18,794 nucleotides of DNA from NCBI GenBank assembly GCA_003650585.1, contig QMQS01000007.1, forward strand, positions 1 through 18,794, written 5' to 3'. Both the position numbers and the translations under genes were made by a program. The notes beneath the pieces are model-generated. The model was not told the origin of the DNA. It did not search any database and was given only the letters and a program-made list of their open reading frames with translations. Position 1 is the first letter of the stretch. Each line of letters starts with the position of its first letter. Origin of the DNA: Candidatus Woesearchaeota archaeon (lineage in GTDB: Archaea; Nanobdellota; Nanobdellia; Woesearchaeales; B29-G15). Below, piece after piece: positions 14,351 to 18,794 of the stretch.

Positions 14351-14443
14351 ATGACAAAAAAAGGAGTCACGCAGATATTATATATTATAATTTTGGTTAT
14401 GATTGTGCTCTTAATTATTTGGCTTATTCGTGGGATTAAATAA
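14351..14443 (+). CDS. 30-residue single-TM microprotein
   Basis: A 30-codon frame: MTKKGVTQ, then a continuous hydrophobic run ILYIIILVMIVLLIIWLI (about residues 9-26), then RGIK. The basic ends on both sides of one membrane helix look like a genuine small membrane protein. The case for it being real is the TATA box exactly 27 bases upstream, the same leaderless geometry as the large genes, and a second small membrane protein starting 4 bases after its stop. A chance hydrophobic frame in A/T-rich DNA is the alternative. No family is recognised. Confidence 0.6.
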   Translation: MTKKGVTQILYIIILVMIVLLIIWLIRGIK

Positions 14444-14447
14444 AAGA

Positions 14448-14687
14448 ATGAGCAAGACTAAAAATAATCACGAACTAATTGTGAAGATTGGTCTGATCCT
14501 TGAGGCCCTTTTTGGTGGTTATATCATTTACCAAATATTTCGTATACTCTTTGGTGGTTCTTGGTCCCCAGAGAACATTATAATTGCTTTACTTATTTTT
14601 TCTTTAGGGCTTACTGTGACTATCTTACGTCGCTCAGATGATACTTCCATAAACTTAAAAACCTTCAAAAAGGGTTTGATAGGTTAA
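14448..14687 (+). CDS. Small two-TM membrane protein
   Basis: 79 residues starting MSKTKNNHE. Two hydrophobic helices are visible: about 11-35 (IGLILEALFGGYIIYQIF) and about 45-60 (IIIALLIFSLGLTVTIL), followed by a basic/polar tail (RRSDDTSINLKTFKKG). A GTG at 14430 would add six residues but overlaps the upstream microprotein; the ATG 4 bases past that stop fits a two-gene transcript. Neither gene has an evident strong SD. Function is unknown; base composition is more A/T-rich than the flanking sugar genes, which may mark this as a separately acquired insert. Confidence 0.6.
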   Translation: MSKTKNNHELIVKIGLILEALFGGYIIYQIFRILFGGSWSPENIIIALLIFSLGLTVTILRRSDDTSINLKTFKKGLIG

Positions 14688-14714
14688 GTAAGCGTTTTGA
14701 GAAACATATGACAG

Positions 14715-14744
14715 AGTATCACTATAAAAAGAGGAAGTGATACT
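14715..14744. repeat. 9-bp inverted repeat, possible terminator or operator
   Basis: AGTATCACT and AGTGATACT are exact reverse complements with a 12-base loop. It sits between the small-membrane pair and the epimerase promoter, followed by an A-rich stretch rather than T-run, so a simple terminator for the upstream genes is not certain. Confidence 0.5.
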
Positions 14745-14805
14745 AAAAATTATTGATTCCATTCGTATCCTCCTAACCGAGCTTTATGAATATAAAATAG
14801 ATAGG

Positions 14806-14814
14806 TTTTTAAAA
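14806..14814 (+). promoter_or_regulatory. TATA box of the epimerase gene
   Basis: TTTTTAAAA centred 28 bases before the ATG at 14838; predicts a leaderless mRNA. Confidence 0.6.
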
Positions 14815-14837
14815 TCTCTGAGCATCTCACCAAACCA

Positions 14838-15764
14838 ATGAGGGGAAAAACTGTATTGATAACTGGTGGAGCTGGCTTTATAGGTTCTAATCTTGCTCGC
14901 TCGCTCAGCGATTCAAACAGGGTTATCGTGCTGGATAACCTATCAACTGGAACCCTGGCTAACCTTGCAGGGGTGGATGTAAAGTTTATTAAGGGGAATG
15001 TGCTCAACAAAGCCTTGGTTGAGAGGGTATGCAAGCAAGTTGATTATGTGTTTCATCTGGCTGCAATGACCTCTGTGGTTCAGTCTGTGGAGGAACCAGA
15101 GAGGTGCTATAAACTAAACCTTTTGGCAACCCTTAGCATACTTGACTCATGCGTGAAACATGGGATAAAAAAATTTGTTTTCACAAGTTCTGCTGCTGTC
15201 TACGGCAACTCACCAAAGCTACCAAAGAGGGAGGATATGCTGCCAATGCCCATATCCCCATATGCTGCCTCTAAGCTTGGAGTGGAGCATGCCTGCATTG
15301 TTTACAACTACCTCTACCGCCTAAATTTTGTTTGTCTAAGGGTGTTTAATGTCTACGGTCCAAGGCAAGACCCCAGCAACCAATACTCTGGGGTAATCTC
15401 AAAATTCATGCAAGCTGCACTTAGCAACAAGCCACTAATAATTTATGGTGACGGCACCCAAACCCGTGATTTTGTTTATGTTGTGGATGTTGTGGATGCC
15501 CTTCAAAGGGCTGCCACTGCAAGGGTTAATGGGGTGTTTAATATTGCCACAGGCAATGCAACCCCTATCCAGAGGCTAGCCAAACTCGTGATAAAGCTAA
15601 CTGGCTCAAAATCAAGCATAAAACACCTTCCAAGGAGGGAGGGTGATGTGAGGGCCTCAAGGGCATCCATAGCCAAAGCCAAGAGACTGCTTGGATGGAA
15701 ACCAAAGATTGGGCTTGAGCAAGGTTTGGGATATACAATTGAATGGTTTAAGACTAAGGCCTAG
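14838..15764 (+). CDS. NAD-dependent nucleotide-sugar epimerase/dehydratase (extended SDR, GalE-like)
   Basis: 308 residues, a normal length. The NAD loop is GGAGFIG (10-16), the acidic residue after strand 2 is in VLDNLSTG, and the catalytic residues are Ser in TSSAAVYG (117-118) and Y142/K146 in YAASK. RVFNVYGPRQDP and IYGDGTQTRDFVYVVDVVDA are the C-terminal substrate-domain blocks of UDP-hexose and UDP-uronate 4-epimerases. LLGWKPKIGLEQGL ends the fold. It would invert C4 of a UDP-sugar, plausibly UDP-glucose, UDP-GlcNAc or the UDP-glucuronate made by the upstream dehydrogenase. It has its own promoter and is followed 8 bases later by the PPC-domain gene. Confidence 0.92.
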   Translation: MRGKTVLITGGAGFIGSNLARSLSDSNRVIVLDNLSTGTLANLAGVDVKFIKGNVLNKALVERVCKQVDYVFHLAAMTSVVQSVEEPERCYKLNLLATLSILDSCVKHGIKKFVFTSSAAVYGNSPKLPKREDMLPMPISPYAASKLGVEHACIVYNYLYRLNFVCLRVFNVYGPRQDPSNQYSGVISKFMQAALSNKPLIIYGDGTQTRDFVYVVDVVDALQRAATARVNGVFNIATGNATPIQRLAKLVIKLTGSKSSIKHLPRREGDVRASRASIAKAKRLLGWKPKIGLEQGLGYTIEWFKTKA

Positions 15765-15768
15765 GTGA
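15763..15768 (+). promoter_or_regulatory. Shine-Dalgarno site of the PPC gene
   Basis: AGGTGA, 4 bases before the ATG at 15773, overlapping the epimerase stop. Confidence 0.55.
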
Positions 15769-15772
15769 GAAG

Positions 15773-16192
15773 ATGAGGGTGCTAAAAACAAAAGAGGCCT
15801 TTGTTTTGCGCTTGGATAAGGGCGAAGAGCTCATAGCAAAACTCAAAGAGTTCTGTATCCAGCACAATCTCCGATTGGGGTTAATAATTGGGCTTGGTGC
15901 AGCACACAGGGTGGTGCTGGCAAATTACAACCCCAGCACAAAGCACTACTCAGAACAAAAATTTGAGGGCAGTTTTGAGATTGCGATGCTCAATGGTAAC
16001 ATATCTGAGATGAATGGCGAGCCATACTTGCATATCCATGCCACCATTGCTGACCCAAGTTTTAAGACATACAGTGGTCATCTAAAGGAGGCCGTGATAA
16101 GTGCCACATGTGAGATAACTATCATACCTATTCAAGGTAAACTCGAGCGCTACTATGAACCAAAGCTTGGGCTCAACCTTTATAAGATTTAG
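15773..16192 (+). CDS. PPC/DUF296-domain protein
   Basis: 139 residues covering one PPC domain. Family features are LIIGLGAAHRVVLANYN near 37-53, the histidine pair H87/H89 in LHIHATIAD, and H103 in SGHLKEAVISATCEI; these three histidines form the usual metal-type cluster. In plants this domain is fused to AT-hooks; stand-alone archaeal and bacterial forms are trimers of unknown biochemical role. It follows the epimerase with an 8-base gap and an SD site, so they are co-transcribed, but no direct link to sugar metabolism is known. Its last 20 bases overlap the convergent membrane-protein gene. Confidence 0.9.
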   Translation: MRVLKTKEAFVLRLDKGEELIAKLKEFCIQHNLRLGLIIGLGAAHRVVLANYNPSTKHYSEQKFEGSFEIAMLNGNISEMNGEPYLHIHATIADPSFKTYSGHLKEAVISATCEITIIPIQGKLERYYEPKLGLNLYKI

Positions 16193-16646
16193 TTGCCTCC
16201 TTCTCAACAAACCTTATGACAAACAGGAAAAGCATGAGCAACAGAATAAACCCAATGATGCTGCGGTTTTGAATATAGATGATTGTTGCCAGGAGGGCAG
16301 TGACCAGAACCCCTGCAAAGAGCCCATATCTTATGCTCCATTGCTTGCTTCTAAGGATGAACAACCAGGTTAATATACAGATACTAATTATTGCAATATA
16401 CTTTGCCTTGTTCTGTTGCTCCCTCTCTGCCCTTTGGGTTTCGTAGCACCCCTGAAAGTTTGCGATTTTGGTTGACCTATTGGTAACACACCCCTGGGTT
16501 TGGTTCTCTGTGGGAGGGCACACAACCATAGCTGCCCTTTGGCTGCATGTATCCTTTATCTCTGGAAAGAATGTGTTCACCCCAAGAAAAATCAGAGGAA
16601 TATAGAGGAGAGCAATAGCGATTGCGAACCAAACCCTCTTTGCCAT
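16173..16646 (-). CDS. Four-TM membrane protein with cysteine-rich, sequon-bearing loop
   Basis: 157 residues from the ATG at 16646, preferred over 16664 because the TATA centre is exactly 27 bases upstream. TM1 is at about 7-25. A polar loop (26-80) holds C34, C43, C53 and C67, enough for two disulfides, and two N-glycosylation sequons (N48-Q-T and N56-R-S). Three more helices follow at about 83-98, 107-125 and 130-146, with basic cytoplasmic-type ends. Positive residues after the start Met place the N-terminus inside and the cysteine loop outside. I do not recognise the family. The nearby nucleotide-sugar genes make glycosylation of the loop an attractive but unproven idea. Confidence 0.75.
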   Translation of the reverse strand: MAKRVWFAIAIALLYIPLIFLGVNTFFPEIKDTCSQRAAMVVCPPTENQTQGCVTNRSTKIANFQGCYETQRAEREQQNKAKYIAIISICILTWLFILRSKQWSIRYGLFAGVLVTALLATIIYIQNRSIIGFILLLMLFLFVIRFVEKEATKSYKG

Positions 16647-16666
16647 TATTACCAATACCAACAATA

Positions 16667-16679
16667 GGATTATATTCTT
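16667..16679 (-). promoter_or_regulatory. TATA box of the four-TM gene
   Basis: Minus strand AAGAATATAATCC centred 27 bases before the ATG at 16646; decides for that ATG. Confidence 0.6.
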
Positions 16680-16699
16680 TTCGGTGGATTACCAAAATA

Positions 16700-16706
16700 T
16701 TTATAT
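16700..16706 (+). promoter_or_regulatory. TATA box of the 222-residue gene
   Basis: TTTATAT about 29 bases before the ATG at 16732; back-to-back with the minus-strand box only ~30 bases away. Confidence 0.55.
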
Positions 16707-16731
16707 TTTAGGAATGTGTTATCACTTCAAA

Positions 16732-17400
16732 ATGTCAGAAAGGCAGGGTCTCAATTACCAAGATTCGGCTTATAAAACACTCAGCCAATTAACTCCTGCA
16801 GAGGTTATGTACTTAGCGAGCATACATTCAGACTATCCACATAAAGATATCTTTCTCCCAAGCAGGGCTATGGTTGCCACACTCGCTGGTTTTGCAGCAA
16901 ATGGTTTAATAAGAGTGGTGGATAAAGAGCTACAACCAATATTACCATTTCAGAGCTTACCGAGTAGCGAGTATGAGAGGGCTATACTTAAGCGGATTGC
17001 AGATGGCATTATACCAGCAATGTATTTTGAAGACCTCAACTTGAGTGAGGTGCTAGCAGACAAAGGGTTCCTAACAGCAATACCCGCTCGCTTGCTTTTC
17101 TTTCATTTTGAGAGGTATATACCAAACCTCAATGCCCAAGGGGTAATTGATGAACTTGGGGAATTGGAGAGGCGCCTTACAGATGCAATAGAGCACAACC
17201 ACCAGCTAGAACAATTTGAGGCACAGATGGCTCATGCATTGCCACACATTGCTTACACTGATAGATTTAAGCAATATGCTTTGGGCGTTGGAGGGGCTAT
17301 TGCAGAGGCAGTGAAAGTCAAGGAGTTCTACTTTGATAAGATACTGCCACGTGTGCTTGATAGGCGTGTTGCTATGTCATTCGACCCCTTAAGCTATTAA
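16732..17400 (+). CDS. Unrecognised 222-residue helical protein
   Basis: Starts MSERQGLNYQ at the ATG matching the TATA spacing; an ATG at 16684 would add 16 residues but lies upstream of the promoter. The protein is soluble and mostly helical. An N-terminal block (LTPAEVMYLASIH, then FLPSRAMVATLAGFAANGLI, about 20-62) looks like a winged-helix-type or GPP34-like helical module, but the match is too weak to name. The centre is helix-rich and the C-terminal third carries a likely coiled coil (LGELERRLTDAIEHNHQLEQ). There is no signal peptide. No family is recognised and no function is assigned. Confidence 0.7.
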   Translation: MSERQGLNYQDSAYKTLSQLTPAEVMYLASIHSDYPHKDIFLPSRAMVATLAGFAANGLIRVVDKELQPILPFQSLPSSEYERAILKRIADGIIPAMYFEDLNLSEVLADKGFLTAIPARLLFFHFERYIPNLNAQGVIDELGELERRLTDAIEHNHQLEQFEAQMAHALPHIAYTDRFKQYALGVGGAIAEAVKVKEFYFDKILPRVLDRRVAMSFDPLSY

Positions 17401-17407
17401 CAAAAGT

Positions 17408-17415
17408 TTTAAATA
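17408..17415 (+). promoter_or_regulatory. TATA box of the cysteine-rich membrane protein gene
   Basis: TTTAAATA centred ~28 bases before the ATG at 17440. Confidence 0.6.
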
Positions 17416-17439
17416 TCAAGCACCCAATAAAGAATTGCT

Positions 17440-17832
17440 ATGGATAGAGACAAGAGATTCCTCATGACATTTGTTGCTTCTTTGGCTGCAATCCTATTCT
17501 TCATGGGCGCCACCCTCTCTGGTTATGTAATCTACTCCTTCACAATGTACTGCGAGCACGGAATTTGTAAGACATTCTGCTATTTTGATGAGGATTGCTC
17601 TCGGGGTGAAGTGTGCTGTACAAAGCTGGATTTCGGGGTGTGCGTGCCAAAGGATAAGTGCGAGCACCCTTATGAACTCGAGCCTTTTGTTTATGATACC
17701 AACAAGTTGCCTGATATTGAGAGACCCGCCCCAGTATCAGAAAACAATCTATTGCTCTACACAATACTTCTGCTGCTTATCGTGGGGATTGGTGCAGTGT
17801 ATTACTCTAAGAGAAGAGAGCAAACCAAGTGA
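17440..17832 (+). CDS. Two-TM protein with external eight-cysteine (WAP-like) domain
   Basis: 130 residues. TM1 is at about 8-33 after the basic MDRDKR, TM2 at about 104-122 before SKRREQTK, so both ends are inside and 36-103 lies outside. Eight cysteines fall at 38, 43, 47, 53, 59, 60, 68 and 74, giving spacing C-x4-C-x3-C-x5-C-x5-CC-x7-C-x5-C. This is the order of the WAP four-disulfide core, including the tell-tale CxxDxDC (here CYFDEDC) and adjacent CC. Such CxxDxDCxxGxxC motifs also occur in unrelated prokaryotic surface proteins, so homology is not claimed. It is probably a disulfide-stabilised surface protein; the partner is unknown. Its stop is 2 bases from the stop of the convergent methyltransferase gene. 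Confidence 0.75.
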   Translation: MDRDKRFLMTFVASLAAILFFMGATLSGYVIYSFTMYCEHGICKTFCYFDEDCSRGEVCCTKLDFGVCVPKDKCEHPYELEPFVYDTNKLPDIERPAPVSENNLLLYTILLLLIVGIGAVYYSKRREQTK

Positions 17833-17834
17833 TT

Positions 17835-18632
17835 CTATTTAACCTCTCTCAGCATTATGAACCCTGTGGTCTCGTCCCAAAAGCTTAGATAAAACCCCAT
17901 CTTCTTGAGTAACTTTTGATAGCGCTGGCTAATCTCTGTCCCGAAAACAAGATTGCCAAAGCCAACCCTCTCACTTATCATCTCAATGAGCCCTGCCTCA
18001 TACATTATGCCAACATGATTGCTTTGAGCCAGTTCAACATCCTCCTGCAGCACAGTGCACAGGAACCCATTTGCTAGAACATGCCCCTCTGCTTTGGAAT
18101 TCACTAGATAGCTCAGTGCATCCTGCCCCCTTGTTTCAACCCTCACTATTGCACCAATATCATCCAGCTTAAGCTCCCATGCCTCATCCTTTATATGGTT
18201 TGGGTCCACACCAATATACTCAGCTATACCATACTCCTCTGCTAGGTATTTGGCAACCCCCTCAACACTATGCCTTGAACCGCATCCCAGGTCTATCACT
18301 AAAGAGCCATTCAATCTCCCAAACAGGGAGGTCTCTATTAGATGGTAATTCTCATTGGCTCGCACAAGGGGCAGCATGTCCCAAAATTCATCTGAGGCAT
18401 GGTTAAAGCCGAACTTTGTTGAGGGCTGTACAGAATGGGCTTGCAAGAATCTCGCTGCCTTTTCCCTCCTCAGTTGAGCTACCATCTCAGCTGCAACCCA
18501 CTCAAGAAACTCGGCATATGGCATAGCCCTCGCTTCAGCGATTTTATGCATCTGATTGATTACACTTTTGATATGCCTATGCGGCTCTTCTATATATGCA
18601 TTAACAAGTCCCTCATTGAGTCTGGTTTGCAT
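17835..18632 (-). CDS. Class I SAM-dependent methyltransferase
   Basis: 265 residues from the ATG at 18632; the upstream ATG at 18656 sits almost on the TATA box and is rejected. An N-terminal helical region (1-105) of unknown role precedes the Rossmann-type core: LVIDLGCGSRHSVEGVAKYL (motif I, 112-118 glycine loop) and EYIGVDPN (motif II acidic residue, D143). The post-core region (VFGTEISQRYQKLLKKMGFY) resembles the usual late helix and strand. It would transfer a methyl group from S-adenosylmethionine; the substrate is not deducible. Divergent from the nucleotidyltransferase gene at the window edge. Confidence 0.85.
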   Translation of the reverse strand: MQTRLNEGLVNAYIEEPHRHIKSVINQMHKIAEARAMPYAEFLEWVAAEMVAQLRREKAARFLQAHSVQPSTKFGFNHASDEFWDMLPLVRANENYHLIETSLFGRLNGSLVIDLGCGSRHSVEGVAKYLAEEYGIAEYIGVDPNHIKDEAWELKLDDIGAIVRVETRGQDALSYLVNSKAEGHVLANGFLCTVLQEDVELAQSNHVGIMYEAGLIEMISERVGFGNLVFGTEISQRYQKLLKKMGFYLSFWDETTGFIMLREVK

Positions 18633-18657
18633 TACTAACACCCAATAATGGTCCACG

Positions 18658-18666
18658 TTTAAAAAG
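18658..18666 (-). promoter_or_regulatory. TATA box of the methyltransferase gene
   Basis: Minus strand CTTTTTAAA about 30 bases before the ATG at 18632. Confidence 0.55.
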
Positions 18667-18679
18667 ATAATCAGAAACC

Positions 18680-18687
18680 TTTTTAAA
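18680..18687 (+). promoter_or_regulatory. TATA box of the right-edge gene
   Basis: TTTTTAAA centred ~26 bases before the ATG at 18710. Confidence 0.55.
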
Positions 18688-18709
18688 TTGCCACTCTATA
18701 ATGGCGATT

Positions 18710-18794
18710 ATGGATGCGATTGTCCTTGCAGGTCAGGACGAGAGGCCACAGCGTGGCAAGGAAGCAAACCTACTCCATAAGGAAATAGGAGGCA
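18710..18794 (+). CDS. Start of a nucleotidyltransferase (MobA-like/NTP_transferase), 3' truncated by window
   Basis: Only 28 codons are present: MDAIVLAGQDERPQRGKE and on through LLHKEIGG. The opening strand AIVLAG, a charged loop, a Lys, then a small domain start is the GT-A nucleotidyltransferase pattern (family AIVLAGGxGxR...K). The second glycine of LAGG is Gln here. An ATG at 18701, nine bases upstream and in frame, would add three residues; TATA spacing favours 18710. Substrate (sugar, molybdopterin or other) cannot be judged from this fragment. Confidence 0.6.
   Translation, partial: MDAIVLAGQDERPQRGKEANLLHKEIGG

Overview
The window reads as archaeal chromosome. A canonical archaeal 5S rRNA gene is present, most transcription units have an A/T-rich TATA element centred about 26-30 bp upstream of the start codon (leaderless mRNAs), and genes inside operons carry GAGGTG/AGGTGA-type Shine-Dalgarno sites instead. 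A group 3b-type [NiFe] hydrogenase, many small hypothetical genes, several uncharacterised coiled-coil or small membrane proteins and a shortened NFACT protein fit a small-genome, DPANN-like lineage. That placement is inference; a deeper euryarchaeote is not excluded.

Layout. 1-1064: the 3' end of a [NiFe]-hydrogenase large subunit overlapping its maturation protease. 1107-4536: a helical-repeat protein, a 558-residue coiled-coil protein and an EamA transporter. 4496-5480 (minus): a hydrogenase-maturation operon, hypA-hypC-(HypC-like fusion), which could feed the hydrogenase at the left edge. 5506-7674 (minus): an M20 metallopeptidase and a diacylglycerol-kinase-family lipid kinase. 7753-9793: an unrecognised 387-residue protein, a striking array of phased ~22-bp repeats, and a coiled-coil/winged-helix DNA-binding protein. 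9878-11637: an NFACT (Rqc2/NEMF-like) protein without its C-terminal domain, a conserved-looking small protein and a lone 5S rRNA gene. 11742-16192: nucleotide-sugar genes (UDP-sugar dehydrogenase with an extra N-terminal domain, sugar nucleotidyltransferase, extended-SDR epimerase), with a pair of tiny membrane-protein genes inserted among them and a PPC-domain gene at the end. 16173-18794: two cysteine-rich small membrane proteins, an unknown helical protein, a SAM methyltransferase and the start of a nucleotidyltransferase.

How the genes may work together. HypA and HypC deliver nickel and the Fe(CN)2CO unit, and the protease trims the large subunit, so three loci here serve one hydrogenase; hypB, hypD, hypE and hypF are not in the window. 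The dehydrogenase, nucleotidyltransferase and epimerase would make UDP-uronic acid and related sugars for surface glycans. A neighbouring membrane protein has two N-glycosylation sequons in its predicted external loop.

The most unusual element is the repeat array at 8932-9088. It lies between two convergent genes rather than in a promoter, keeps a ~22-bp period across a non-repeat interruption, contains a perfect 10-bp-arm palindrome, and adjoins a gene for a DNA-binding protein. It could be a partition, origin or chromatin-organising site; the sequence alone does not decide. No stretch over 300 bases lacks a supported gene once the two small genes at 14351-14687 are counted.
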